Below are positions 22,901 through 36,055 of a stretch of DNA of 64,000 bases, one piece after another. Under the pieces are notes generated by a model. The model was not told the DNA's origin, ran no database searches, and worked only from the letters and a program-made list of their open reading frames with translations. The DNA lies in the NCBI GenBank assembly GCA_028274465.1, contig CM051457.1, positions 73,878,496-73,942,495 of the forward strand, read 5' to 3'. The position numbers and the translations under genes are program-made. The stretch is from Plantago ovata (taxonomy: Eukaryota; Streptophyta; Magnoliopsida; Lamiales; Plantaginaceae). Every line of letters starts with the position of its first letter. Position 1 is the stretch's first letter.

Positions 22901-25900
22901 CATTTTGCTTCACGGAGTGGCTTGATGAATTCTTATGTCGGCTTTTTTCCTTACTTCAACACTTGGAACCAAGTAGTGTTCTGTATGTAGTATCCTTTAT
23001 ACCCTGTTGCTGTTTTATGCAAAGTTCAGGTTTTGTTGGACACAGGTTGATAGGAGCTTGAAATGACTTCTTTAATTCTAAAACTTGAGTAACTGTTTTT
23101 GTTGCAGTAATGAGGGTGCATTCTCGCCATCAACTTCAGGGACTTTTCTAGTTGAGGATGGTCCATATTACTTCTGTATGCTCGAAATCTTATTTGGCAG
23201 GCTGTCAGAATCACTCTACAAGCAGGTGATTGAACCATTCGTGACGATATATCTATATGCTTAATGATTACTGTATGCATGTGGGAGCACATGTATGATT
23301 GTCTCATAACCCTCACCAATTACATGCATATCAGGATTTAATTTTTTTGACTTCTTAATACTGTATCACTGTTAACGTGTCTATAAACATGAGCAGGCAC
23401 TCAGAAAAGTATCCAAGTTTGTCACCTCAAATATTCTTCCTGGAGCAGTTGCTGAGGTTGGACTGCTTTGTTGTGCTTGTGTCCATTCAAACCCAAATGA
23501 TGCAGTTGTTCAACTAGTCAAACCAGTCCTGGAATCAATTATCTCCTCTTTGGAAGCAACCCCGACCACTGGTTTTGGAAGAGGGGACTCATCCAATTTT
23601 GCATCCTCCACCAAGGTTTCTCCTGAACAGCCTTGAACTGATCAATTTCCACTGGAATAATACATTAACTTGTAATTGTGCATTTAGGTGAGATCCACAC
23701 CATCTCCGGCTCTCGAAGCTGCTGTCGTGTATCAGTTGAAAGTGCTCTCGGTTGCAATCACTTATGGAGGTCCAGCGTTACTGTTATACAAGAATCAATT
23801 CAAAGAAGTTATATATTCTGCATTTGATTCAACATCTTGGAAGGTTCTCTTCTGCTTTAATTACTGTCCTCTTTCGAGTTTCTGTATTGATTGTTGGGCA
23901 AACTGCTATGAATCGAAAGGAAAACTGAAGAAACCGTATGACAAATTGGAGAATACTCTTAATAATATTAAATTGTGTAAACATAATCATCAAAACATGC
24001 CTAAAGACCTCCAGCTTTTAGCCATGATTTAAAGGTTAAGAAGACGATTTAAACAAGGAATTTGATTAAATCCAGAATTCTACTATTATAAAAATTACCT
24101 AATAATAGAAATTTCAACGAAACTACAATATACCCAAAATATTGAAATGAATAATATCCTAATATTAAAACACCCTCCCTTATATCCATCATTTTCCCTT
24201 TCTTGAAAAGCACGAGCTCTTGGATATGGGCAAAAATGATCAGCAACTGATCTCAAGGAATTTCGGTGTAGATCTTCATGACTAGTTAAATAGGACGACT
24301 TTTTTATTTTATTATTTTTGTTTTTTGAGGAAAATGGGTTTGTATAAAATGTATTCCTCAAGTAGTAAAGTTGGCCAGATCCAAACACCTGCGTTCGTGT
24401 TTCTTGGATCACAGAACAATGATTGTCAAACGGCTGCAGAGGCTTCAAAACAGATCCCGGAGGACTGATCAAGAAAAAAAAGAAAAAAAAAAGATAACTA
24501 TATATTGATGATAATCATAGTTATCTAGGCAAATCAATGTTTCTGGACATAAATCATAGGCTTGATGATATTCTTGGTAAACATAATACATGCTCAATAT
24601 CTAGGCCTGCTGGAAATACGAATCAAGTTACTATACTGAATTATCAACTACTTCTGAAGTTCAAAACAGATAACACTTCTCTTCATTTTACAGGTTAATG
24701 GGGCCGGTGATTTTGTTCTTCGCTCTCTTCTAGGAAGCCTAGTTCACTATTATCCTATGGATCAGTACAAGTACTGTTTTCACTTTACTGAACTTTAATG
24801 ATTCACTCTCATACTAAATTTAGTATGTATGCACATTGGATGCCGGTCATGGGTTAACACAGACTGCATTTTTTTTTTTATGTGTAGCTAAATACTTCTT
24901 GTTTTCAGGTGTGCTCTGCGCCATTCATTTTCTCCTTCTTTAGAGGAATGGATTGACTCAAAAGATTTCTCACTTGATAAACCTGGGATGGTGCCGAAGT
25001 GGCATGTTCCCACTGAGGAAGAAATTATTTTTGCAAATGAGCTTCTAAAGTTGCACTTGGAATCTGCATTAGGCGATCTGCTAACAATCTGTCAATCCAA
25101 AATCCATTCTGACCCAGGTATGCGCTGAACTGTCAATACTATTTATTACTTACTAGCACTATTAAATACATGTAGAAAGTATGAAATTCTGATCTGTTTG
25201 ATGAAATGCTTACATACTAGAGCTTTGTTCTATTTGTTCTATATTTAGATAGAAAGGTACATTAAAATCATGAAATACATGCTTATTTACAATAAACATG
25301 CTATTGAAAAGTGACATGAACACTTATATTATAAGATTTTATTGCATTTGATACCCCTAATAAACAAGCGTTTCTTAAAGAGGTCCTTCACAACTCCGAA
25401 TTGGAGCTCTAAATGCTCTTTATGGTGGTGGTCGATGTCGGAGGTGGACGTGGGAGTCCGTGATAGTGTTGGTTATAAAATGAAGACCTTTGTTATAGGT
25501 TTGCAATTTGTTTGGGGCAAAGATAAATAATGAATGTATTTTAGGTAATAGTGAGATGAATGTTTTTTTAAAGATTGCAATATACTTTAAAATTTATGAA
25601 TTTCAGAACTTTTAGGGGTAGAAATGTCCAACTAACCTTGGTCAATGAAAATTGGACCTACATGTAATTGTTTAGACTATAGGGAATTAGATATAATAAC
25701 AAGATCTATCATGGGCGTCATACGAAATACACACTATCAATGTGGTTGCAAATTGATTTGGCTGCTGTAGCTTGCTTTTGAATGGCAAGCATCGATATAC
25801 AGAGCAGTTAAATTTTCAGGCATTCTGTGTTTTCCTTGTTTATTTTTTACTGCTGATAGGACAATTAATTTGGGTGAAAGTAGGTTGCATATGGGAAGAG

Positions 25901-28900
25901 GGACAGTTACATGCAATGCAATGTACTTATCAAGTTTATATATTACTTTGAAACTTTTTGCAAATTCATTTTTAACTTAATGATACAAGATTGTACATTT
26001 GTTTCCTATCTGAAGAGATAATGAGAAACAGGGGAAGGGATAAAAGGGGAAAGCTAAACAAAAGGGAGGAAATATGAAATGAAATAACTAAACCTTCATA
26101 TTGAGGAATTTGGATTACTATACCACTCTCTTAAATTGCAGCTCTAACGAAGATAAAAAGCAAGCCCAAATCGCTAGAAGTGCTATGATGCCATATACAG
26201 ATTGACATGAATTGCAAAGTGTGAAACTTGAAATTCTGTTCTTGGTATTATTTTTGTTCAGCAGACTCAGATTGGTTTTGTCGGTTGGATGATCAATGGT
26301 TGTCTTTTACCCCCCAAACGACGTCATGCTAAATTATTTCCAATTCAGCTTATTTGGGACTTGTCTAGGACATGATTAGGTCTCGATTGAATTGGTTTTG
26401 CTACGAATTGTCAATTCTTCTCTTCGTGTCATTAGGCAGTGAGTCTGAATCTGGGTGAAATATAGTACTTTATATCGCTAACATAGATTTTGAGGATTTT
26501 AACTCTGTTGGTTGTTGCCTCAAGAGTCAAAACGCATGGAGCGTTTCTTTGTATACTAGAACAACTTATAAAAGTTACTTTACTTTCTTCACAATCTTAT
26601 AAACAATTCAAACTTTTAATGTTCAGGAGATGAGAAAGATCACTTGAAGGTTACTCTATTACGTATTGACTCTTCACTACAAGGTGTTTTGTCATGTTTG
26701 CCCGATTTCAAGCCATCTTATGGCAATGGGATGATTAAGGAAGCAGGGACTTTTCTAATCGCTGGAGCAACAGGTTCATGTGTTGGTTCCTCAGAATTAC
26801 GAGAAAAGGCTGCTGATGTCATTCATGAAACTTGCAAGTAAGCATCAATTTTCCTTTTTTATATGCAATATATTGTCTACTTTTTGCCTTGTTGGTAACT
26901 TTGCTGAGACCATTCTGCAGATACTTGTTAAAGGAGAAGTCTGACGATAGCATCCTTTTGCTGCTTGTGATTCGTATCATAGATACATTAGGAAATTATG
27001 GTAAATACCCTCATAATATGGATTTTCCAACTATCATATTTTTTATTAGGAATCATGTATTTACTTTCATACGATGTGCAGGAAGTTCGGAATATGAGGA
27101 GTGGTCCCATCATAGACAGGCCTGGAAAGTGGATTCTTCTGCAATTATAGAACCTCCAATTAATTTCATAGTGTCATCTCACTCAAAAGGAAAGAGAAGG
27201 TGAAGAGTCCCATTGTTTCTTTATTTTAACCCTATTGCTACATAGCATACTTGACCACTGAATGCTGAATGTACGTAAAATACAGGCCTCGTTGGGCACT
27301 AATAGACAAAGCCTATATGCACCATACATGGAGATCATCACAAGCATCATATCATTTGTTCCGCACGAATGGAAATGTGGTTCCATCTGACCATGTTGTT
27401 CATTTGATCGATGATCTCATAAAGCTCTCTTTACATGCTTATGAAACTGTTAGAGGGTAAGTTTACTGTCTTCTTGCTTCATTAGATGATTTTCGTTCTG
27501 AACTGTGTATGGATAATATCTTAGTTTGCACTGTTCTGTGCAGATGCTCTAGCAGTAGTTTCATTGTGTTATCACTAATTATAGTTGTGCTTGGATGCTT
27601 GCAAACAGTTTCTTTAGCCATTTTCTTCTGTGAAAATTCTTAAGTTCCCTCTTGCAATGTGTCCTCAGACTTGCTGCAAAATGTATCCTAAAAATGATGA
27701 AGAGATGGCCGTCAACGATTTCAAATTGCGTGCTTGGTCTTGCTGAAAACTTGAGAAATCCTAGCTCGCCAGAAAATGCGGTCTTAGGTTCCTGTGCAGT
27801 ACTTTCATCCCAAACAGTTCTTAAGCGTTTAACAACGGTATGAATTCTGGAAATATTATTGTGTGATTGTGTCAACCAGTGGGTTTCCACTGACAGTCTT
27901 ATTCTCCCTTATTTCCAGGATAAGAAGGCTCTTTCTTCATTCCTTCGTGGAATCTTATTAAGGTAATATATTTCTTTAAGTGAACAAATAGCCACTCTTT
28001 CAAGTTCATACAAATGTTGACAAGGAATATTTCTCCCTTGTTGTGGCTTGAAGCTCCCATCATGAATCACTGAAAGCTCAGAAAGTGATTACTGAGGTAT
28101 GTTTATGACCAAGTACTATACTCTTTTCCCTCTGACTAATCATCCTTCGGTAAAACACTGCCCGCTAACCCCCCTTCATATATGTTCGGTTTTATTTTTT
28201 TAACATTATTTTTGTTGCATATCTGCTTTACAAAACTTATTTTGTTTTAACAGTTGTTTGTCAAGTATAATATCTATTTTGCGGGTTTATCAAGAGCCAT
28301 TTTCCAGTCGCCAGTCAGTCATGCAGAGGAGAGTGATTTTTTGGATCTGATTGCTGAGATTGGTAAAATGAGTTTCGAAACAACCCTGCATTGGCGGTAC
28401 GCTCACTGTCTTCAGTTCTTCTTAATAGAATTATTAAGAAATTTAACGCTTCCATCGGTCCTCTGAGCTTGTGGTTCAGAGTCACAAAACATGTTTTGTG
28501 TTGGATAGTACTGTATTATTTATTTGTGAATCTGCAACTGTATTTCTAGCCTTGCACCTTTTGGTGCTTATAATTTGATTGTCCTAAATTTAGTTTATTA
28601 CGTTTCAGGTACAATTTAATGGCTAATAGAGTTCTGTTGCTGCTGGCTATGGTATCCAGAAACGATCCAAATGCTTCCGCCAATGTTCTGAGTGAAATTG
28701 CTGGTCTGTAATTAGGGCCTCTACTTATGTTAGACTTTTAAAAGTCATTTTGTTCCATGTTTTCATACAACAGCAAATTATTCACACTTTACAGTGTCTT
28801 CAGTGTGATGTTAACAATTTAACAATTTCAGGTCACTTTCTAAGGAGTCTGAAAAGTCAACTTCCGCAGACTAGAATACTAGCTATATCTGCTCTAAATA

Positions 28901-31900
28901 CACTTTTGAAAGAGTCACCTTACAAACTCGTAGCAGGGAACTGCTCTGATGATAATGGGGTTTTGCAGAGGGAGACCAAATCTTCTCTTGAAGGAGCTTT
29001 GAGTACAATTTTTCAAGAAGAAGGATTCTTTAGTGAGACATTAAATAGTCTGTCTCATGTCCATATCATAACTGATGCCGATGCTGCATCTTCCAGAGGA
29101 CATCATGGAAGTTCCTCCATGCAAAGTTTTGCAGACAAGTCAATAACTCGTTTCTATTTTGACTTTTCTGCTGCATGGCCTCGCACACCGAGTTGGATTT
29201 CATTATTTGGAAGTGATACCTTTTACTCGAACTTTGCCCGTATATTTAAGCGGCTAATTCAAGAATGTGGCATTCCTGTTTTAGAAGCTTTGAAAAACAC
29301 GTTGGATGAGTTCGTAGATGCTAAAGAGAGATCAAAGCAATGTGTTGCTGCTGAGTCATTTGCTGGAGTGCTTCATTCAGATGTTTTAGGCGTGCCAGAA
29401 GCATGGGACAGCTGGATGGCCGTGCAGTTGCGGAATATTATACATGCACCCTTTGTTGAATCTATTCCAGAATGGGCTGCATGTATACGTTATGCTGTCA
29501 CCGGGAAAGGAAAATCTGGAATTAGAGCTCCTCTTCTGAGACCTCGAATAATTGACTGTCTGATGGAACCTTTGCCACCTACAGTTACCAGTTCTGTAGT
29601 TGCAAAACGCTATACTTTTCTTTCTGCAGCCCTTATTGAAGTGTCTCCTCCAAGAATGTCCAAACATGAAATACAGGTCCACTATAGTCTTCTGGAGGAG
29701 TTGATGCTTAATATGAATCATCCATCTGCCCAGGTATGTAAATTATTGATAATTCCTGTGTCTATTAAGCTGTGTGAACTTCAGGCAAGCTGGCAAGGGG
29801 TTTCTGGCTGCCACCAAAAAGCATACAAGCCACTCAAAGAAGGGGAGTTGAATGGCAACTGCTGTCTACAGTACTGAAAGTTAGACTGGGATAAATAATT
29901 TCAGATGTTTATTTGTACCTATAGTTTCTGTTTGACTACACAAGTCTATTGTTTATCTTTTGGATCTCTAAGATGTATAACTTTTCCTCTTAGATTTTCG
30001 GTGTCAAGTTATATTTTTCCGGCTAAACTTATGGCTCTTGCCTGAGCAGGTGAGAGAAGCCATTGGTGTCACCCTTTCTGTGTTGTGCTCGAACCTTCGC
30101 CTTTGCCAATCCTCTGTCAATAATCATTTCCTTGAAGGTGGAGCTTCCACTACAGACCCAAAACTTGCAAAGAGCTGGAACCAGTATTTAGTGGCACAAG
30201 CATCTGAATTGGTCCCTAAGATACAAAAAGTTAGTGCATCAGAGAAGACTACAACAACAGTTTCTGAAAATGCAAATACAGATGACAATTCCTTGGATGA
30301 AGTCAAGTGGATGGAAACGGTATTTCTAATGCATATTTGCCGCAATCATTTATCAGTTGTCATGGGGCTTCTTTAATATGATCTGATGTTCTACACATGC
30401 AGTTATTTCATTTTGTCATATCATCACTGAAATCTGGAAGATCTTCGGTTTTGGTAGATGTGATTGTGGAGCTTTTGTACCCTGTTATATCTTTACAGGT
30501 AAAAAATTAGGATATGCCACTTATGCAGTAATACATATCTCTACTAATGCATGTGATACAGATAATGGATACAATAGATTTAAATAGGAAAACTAATGTA
30601 TTCAGGACGCAATGTTACTTTAATTTGCTTTAGGCTGTTATCTTGGACCATAACCCTGAAGTTTTATGTTAATTTCCAATTAAAAAAGGAAACATCGAAC
30701 AAAGATCTGTCAAATCTGGCCAAAGCTTGTTTCGAGTTACTGAAATGGCGAGTATATGGGGAGCCCCACCTACAGAAAGCTGTTACCATTACTCTTTCAT
30801 CAGCAAATGATTCCAATTGGAGAACAAGATCTGCAACTTTGACATTTCTGAGAAGTTTCATGTACAGGTACTTTAATTTACTATTCATTCTATTCTCTTC
30901 ACGTTTCTTTGGAAACATTTTATCATGTTAGCATTTGGTTCTGATAATGGATTCCTTCTAATCTTGTACTAGTAAATATGAGTAAGCATTAATTGGTTTC
31001 CTATTATATTCAAATATGTATATCTAAACTATTTTCAGTATCACCTGTTCATTTGTTGTAGCACTATTATGTGCAGTCTTCTTTTTTAGGCTGTATATGT
31101 GATGGTTACTGGTCCTTTAGACATAACAAAGATATTGCACTTCGTGATGGTTGGACAGCCAAGTATATGACTAACCTAATTTCTGATTCTTTTGCAGGCA
31201 TAGTTTCATTCTATCCACAACAGACAAACAAGAAATCTGGCAAACGGTGGAGAAGCTTTTAATGGACAACCAGCTAGAGGTGAATTTTTCTTGATCATAT
31301 GCAAAGCATTTACTTGTTTACATAAAATTGGGCTGTACTTAAATGTGGTAAATATTGTTTATGCTCGATATACAAACGCTGGCTTGTTAATATCCGTTTT
31401 ATTAATATCTTCAGGTAAGAGAGCATGCGGCTGCAGTTTTGGCTGGGCTGATGAAGGGTGGGGACAAAGACTTAGTTGAAGGATTTCGTTGTAGAGCTTA
31501 TGAGCAAGCAAATGTTATACATCTTGGGAAGAGGAAGCCAAGGTGTTTGCTAGCTTGATTCTTCCTTCATTTCTATTTGATTCTAAATATTTCTGCTTCT
31601 TACTTTATTTATCAAGAAGGCCGAATGTTTTCCATATAAAAAATTGTTCATATCTTCTCCTGCTTTTCCCAAAATGGAGTGAGTATTAACAAGTGATTAA
31701 CTTCAATATCTATATAGTAATTGTTTACTAAATTTCTGCTGCACATTAATATTACTGCCTTGGATAAATCAAGTAAATCTATGCTCTTGTATGCATCATT
31801 ACTGTTTTGTGAATAAAACTCATTTGTGACGCAAAGATGGTCTGTTCTGATGTACGGTTACTTATTTCCTTGTGCAGAAGCAACGTATCTGCATTGCCTG

Positions 31901-34055
31901 TTGCATCTTTACATGGTCGCATACTTGCATTGGCAGCTTGTGTTTTGTCCATACCTTATGATATGCCCAGGTATGTTTCGTACTGAATACCACTTGGAAC
32001 TTATTATGTTTGATCAGATTTCAACTGTTAGATTTACTTCATTAAATAATACTTCGTAATAGTTTCTTATGAATCTTGGGTAGAGTAGTTTCTTGGATCC
32101 ATCCTTTGATGAGATTAATGTAGTTGTAGAGTCAGCACAATTACTTGGGAATCTTTAAATAAATTCAAGTTGATATTCATCTCCAGCCTCCAGGGGAACT
32201 TCATGTGATATTCTTATCTAGGAAGCACGGGGACGTGCATATGCCCAAAGTTTCGCCTTCGAAACGTACCGGGGACGGATACGTCAGGATACGTGAGAAT
32301 ACGTATTTAACTTTTTTTTTTTTAAATCTAAATAATACTAACCCAACCCAGATCCAAAAGAAGTTCAAAACCCTAAAAAATAGTAATCCAGAATCAGAAA
32401 TGCTTAGATTTGTACCAGTTTGTTGCCGCGCCGCTAGCCACCTTGATCTATTTCCTGCCGCCGCCGCCGCATATACAGAAGCAACTCTCCCTTTATTCCT
32501 TTCTTCGTTTATGGTGGGTGGGTGAGAAATTGGAATTTGGGAATGAAGGAATTATTGACCGTGTGTGAAACCCAAATTACTATATTTAGCTGTAGAGGGG
32601 TAATTGGCAATTGCCATATTGTTGGACTCTGGAGAATGGAGATTGATGAGTGACAATGTTGACATGAGTCAAGTACTCGTAGTAATTTTCTATGAATTTT
32701 CTATATTTAGTTTAGTCTTGTAGAGTAAGATTGAGATTGACCATTGATCGAGTAACTGTGTAATTTACTATATTTATCTTTATTTAATTTTAGTTACCTC
32801 TATTATTTTATCAATTCTTAAAATTTGATGTTACATAGACTTACGGTGTCTTGATTTCAGTTACAATTTTATAAAAAAAACAAAGTTTATATATTAAATA
32901 TATTAAAAATATATATAAATATTAAACGTATCCTGCACGTCCCCGTATCCTACATTTTTAAATTTTAACGTTTCCCCGTCCCTGTATCGTATCCGTCCCC
33001 GTCCCTGTGCTTCTTAGATTCTTATCATGTTGATAGATATGATATTATGGTATCCTATTCCCAGAAAATTTGTCACATATCTTTGTCCTAGTCAATGAAA
33101 AGGAATTCCATTTCCATTTTATAAAGAAATTGTTGCATGCGGAACAGAAACTAGCTTTTCGTACCCCCTGGCTGCTGCTTTGCATCCTCAACCTGCGGAG
33201 TCATGGAATTTCTTTTAGTTTTCATACCCTTACATCATTGTCCCTGCCTTTTGTTTCGGAAAAAGAACATGAGATTCTAATTTTGGATTAGAATTTGAAG
33301 TTTTCATCCATTCTATTCTAGCATACAAAATACCAACATTTTCTCTCCTCCAACTTCAAGCACAATAATATTTTCCTGAGCTTCAGACTGCACATTTCCC
33401 CAATTATTTACTGGTTTCAACTTGTTTTTTAGTCTACCTCTAACAACCTTAGTCTGTTTCTCCAAATTTGAGCATAGTCAATAAAAATCCCAAGTCTGAC
33501 CCCTGTTTCCTGTTGTATTTTGATCTTTATTCTGAAAAAGGTTTAACGCTATTTATAGTTCTCCTAATACATTATAGTGAGGTTTTCCTGGGATAATCCT
33601 GAAGTATTATTGGGAATACTTTTCATACCTTAGCTCTTGCAGGTTTCGTAATGATTAGGAAAAACCCAGTTTTACGAGATACTTCACATATAGAGAATGG
33701 CGCACTTTTATTGTGAATATTGTCAACATATATATCTTTGGTAGCCTTAACACATCATTATGTTTCAGTTGGTTGCCTGAGCATGTTACTTTACTGGCTC
33801 ATTTTGTCACCGAGCAATCACCCTTGAAATCAACAGTTACAAAAGCAATCGCAGAATTCCGTCGCACCCATGCAGACACATGGAATGTTCAAAAAGATTC
33901 ATTCACTGAAGAACAGCTCGAGGTAAGGCTATACAAGCATTTCTGTACCTATCACCATAAAGAATATTTCAGACGTAACATTTCAGTAACTAGTTCATTA
34001 TGGATGGGTGCAGGTCTTGACTGATACAACGTCTTCATCTTCATACTTTGCTTGA
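13933..34055 (+). CDS. PA200: Proteasome activator subunit 4 (PA200/BLM10), 35 exons
   Basis: Large HEAT-like solenoid that caps the 20S proteasome core and stimulates ATP- and ubiquitin-independent peptide hydrolysis. It starts MHLYNSWLPPPVAEETK like plant PA200 and ends SSSSYFA; the YFA tail is a variant of the C-terminal HbYX-type motif that docks on the core particle. Exons: 13933-14093, 16355-16457, 16551-16663, 17417-17539, 18787-18888, 18978-19143, 21605-21721, 21822-21889, 21989-22090, 22160-22376, 22542-22775, 22855-22982, 23108-23225, 23397-23615, 23688-23843, 24694-24770, 24909-25117, 26627-26837, 26921-27000, 27082-27199, 27286-27456, 27669-27837, 27919-27962, 28054-28096, 28254-28396, 28609-28703, 28832-29733, 30050-30319, 30403-30498, 30689-30867, 31198-31279, 31415-31542, 31878-31970, 33769-33922, 34014-34055. 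All junctions are GT-AG and the sum is 5433 nt (1810 codons plus stop), the usual plant PA200 length. Residues about 1715-1810 form the conserved C-terminal domain (DUF3437 type). No inactivating change was seen. Confidence 0.95.
14094..16354 (+). other. PA200 intron 1 (2.26 kb)
   Basis: Long first intron with no recognisable gene. Open frames here are short and lack domains. It is AT-rich with a few 'ctcgtacaagag' / 'ctcgtacgag' type palindromic stretches near 15917-16005. No transposon ends were identified. Confidence 0.6.
20690..21260 (-). mobile_element. Fragment of a Ty1/copia retroelement in PA200 intron 6 (broken)
   Basis: On the minus strand, about 21200-20955 encodes copia RNase H landmarks (LWCDNQAALYIASN, then NKLGVINI). 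These are followed by a purine-rich tract (cttgaggggga, about 20946-20956) and an LTR-like start (tgttgcaag) at about 20944. Only the end of pol and part of one LTR can be seen, so this is a truncated, broken fossil with several breaks. The left limit is a guess. It accounts for part of the unusual length of intron 6 (19144-21604). Confidence 0.65.
25335..25690. mobile_element. Possible family-C MITE in PA200 intron 17
   Basis: The left end 'gcatttgatacccctaat' resembles the family-C terminus (attacatttggtacccctg) and the right side 'tggtcaatg...ggacctacatgtaattg' resembles the subterminal part of C2 (tggtcaatcc...ggacccagatgtaatt). The middle is diverged and no target duplication was identified. 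The remainder of intron 17 (25118-26626) shows no gene. Confidence 0.35.
32218..33017. mobile_element. Non-autonomous hAT-like element in PA200 intron 33
   Basis: Ends are inverted repeats: ctaggaagcacggggacg on the left and, on the other strand, ctaagaagcacagggacg on the right. They continue into related 'ggggacggatac' blocks. Flanks carry attcttat at 32210-32217 and 33018-33025, an 8-bp target duplication as for hAT elements. If the terminal C is counted as target, the repeat is 9 bp and a Mutator-like origin is possible. The 800-bp element has no transposase. A short GC-rich stretch (about 32420-32475, repeated GCC) differs from the rest. It is spliced out with the 1.8-kb intron. Confidence 0.7.
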
Positions 34056-34291
34056 TGCCTTGGCGCCTAAAACTCGATGATAGCCATTAGAAACTAGAGC
34101 ACAAAACAGATATATACAAAAGATGTGACTCCACATTTAAACGGCTGACACATATATTGCAACATTGATTTGGACTGTTATATTTGGCATTTTTATAAAA
34201 ATCAGGAGTTCTATATATTTTCAGTCTTGAGCTTTTAAATGCATTTAGGGTGTTCTGTTATTTAGTGGTAGTTTATAATAGACTAGTTTAT
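34056..34291 (+). other. PA200 3' UTR and downstream flank
   Basis: Sequence between the PA200 stop codon and MULE-B. It is AT-rich. No canonical AATAAA was seen; plant poly(A) signals are degenerate, so the end of the transcript cannot be set. It ends with tagtttat (34284-34291), one copy of the presumed MULE-B target duplication. Confidence 0.6.
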
Positions 34292-34680
34292 GGTAAAGTC
34301 TAGGGATAGGTCCTTTCCTAAATCAATGGAAAGGCCTGGTTTTTAGTTACCTTGTCTTGTCTGCCCGATCGGTCAGATCGCTCGCGATATAGTTTTAAGA
34401 GGATATGGTGTGGTTTTAAGTTGTTAACATTGACTGTCTTTGTTATGGTTTTCATTTGGTGTGGTTTTAAAAGGTTATGGTGCGGTTTTAAATTATTAGT
34501 ATTGAAAGTTTCCATTATAATTTAACGACACTTGGTGTGATTTTAAGAGATGATGTGATAGTTGTAAGATGGTTCGTTATAGTTTTAAATGACAATTTAA
34601 AATCATTCACAAATATCAATAAATCACTATTAAACAAGTCTAAAACTTGAAAATTGCTATTAAAACATTAATGAACAAGT

Positions 34681-34812
34681 TTACAATAACCTACTTGAAA
34701 TTTTTTTAATCTTTACAATGTTGATACATTCGATGCTTTTTTTGAATAAACTTGTAAGAGAACTTCTGCTTCTTGCCTTTTCTTCATCAAACTTGATTGA
34801 CATCATCAACAC
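34681..34812 (-). pseudogene. Conserved exon-like segment of the MULE family (copy in B)
   Basis: On the minus strand a splice-acceptor-like ttttaaacag precedes an open segment encoding MSIKFDEEKARSRSSLTS and further basic residues. It aligns with MULE-A 12793-12900 over the coding part and beyond it. It is the best-conserved internal stretch between the two elements. Function unknown. Confidence 0.45.
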
Positions 34813-35266
34813 CTGTTTAAAACTATAACAACTCTCGTTAAAACCACAACAAAGATAATTATAACCACACAATGTCCCCTTAAAATCATATAATTCTCAA
34901 ACCCAATACAATAGCATTATATATTTTTTGAAAACCACAACAATAGGAATTAAAACCACACCAGAATCTCTTAAAATTATAAGACAACAGTAACATGCAA
35001 ATGAAGTTAAAAATCATACCAAAGAGGCAAAGATGGTTAGAACCTTAACACGAGTTCTTAAAACCACAACAAAGACACTTATAATCACACCTTGTTCTCT
35101 TAAAACCATATAATGGAGAAAACCAACACAATAGCATTATACATTTCTTAAAACCACACCAAAATCTCTTAAAACTACAACATACAACTGAAGCTAAAAA
35201 TTATCTCAACGATGCTTAGAACATTGGCAACAGTTTTAAAACCACAACAACTGTTATTAATACCAC

Positions 35267-36055
35267 GACATAATTACGTTTGGTACCCTCACTAAACGCA
35301 ATCTTTGCATCTGGACCCAACTATCACAAATAAACCCAGGTGACCGGACGGAATTGACTCCGGCATACTCTCTCTCCTAAAAATGGATCAACCAAACAGA
35401 CCCTTAACTATTTAATTTTTCCTTTTTCTTTCTTTTCTTTTCTTTTTTCTGTTTTTCTTTATTTCTTTTTTCCTTTTTCTCTTTTCTTCCTTCTTTCTTT
35501 CTTTTCTCTTTTTACTTTTTTTTTTAAACCCAACTCCGGTATCAGAGTTGTAACTGCTCCGTTGGAGCTTAACACAGCTCCAATCGGAGCTGCAACTCCG
35601 GTACCGGAGTTGGGTTAAAAAAAAAGTAAAAAGAAAAAACAGGAAAAGAAAGAAAGAAGGAAGAAAAGAGAAAAAGGAAAAAAGAAAAGGAAAAAAATAA
35701 AATTTGGGACTCATTTTGAAATTCAATTTTTGTAGGGGTTTGCTTTAAAATTATTTTGTAGGCTATTTTGAAGTATAACTAAATTATGTGGGTTAATTTC
35801 TAAATTGTTTGTGTTAATATTGTAAAGATTAAAACATTTGGGGTGAATTTGTAATAAATTGTTTGGCCTTTTTCAGAATTAGAAATTCCGGCAGGGGCAA
35901 AATAGTCATTTCCAGGGCTTAGAGCGCAGAAAGTCAAATTCGTGGGTTCATCTGTAATTAGGTTTATATAGTGGGGGAGGCTGGTGTAATAAATAGTATA
36001 GGTGGACTAATCTGTAATTGCTAAAAATAACAGGGGTACCAAATGTAATAACCCC
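35267..36055. mobile_element. Family-C MULE-like MITE, copy C3 (inside MULE-B)
   Basis: The termini are inverted: ...taattacgtttggtaccc on the left and, on the other strand, ggggttattacatttggtac on the right. The flanks are an exact 10-bp repeat ttaataccac at 35257-35266 and 36056-36065 (9 or 10 bp of target duplication). Length 789 bp. The palindromic core (about 35525-35625: aactccggta...taccggagtt) is flanked by a pyrimidine-rich arm (35415-35525) and a purine-rich arm (35615-35700). Orientation is opposite to C1 and C2. No coding capacity. Confidence 0.8.

Noticed and set aside
35412-35726. Minus-strand 104-codon open frame
   Set aside because: Translation of the family-C pyrimidine and purine arms (Phe-rich then Lys/Arg-rich); not a gene.
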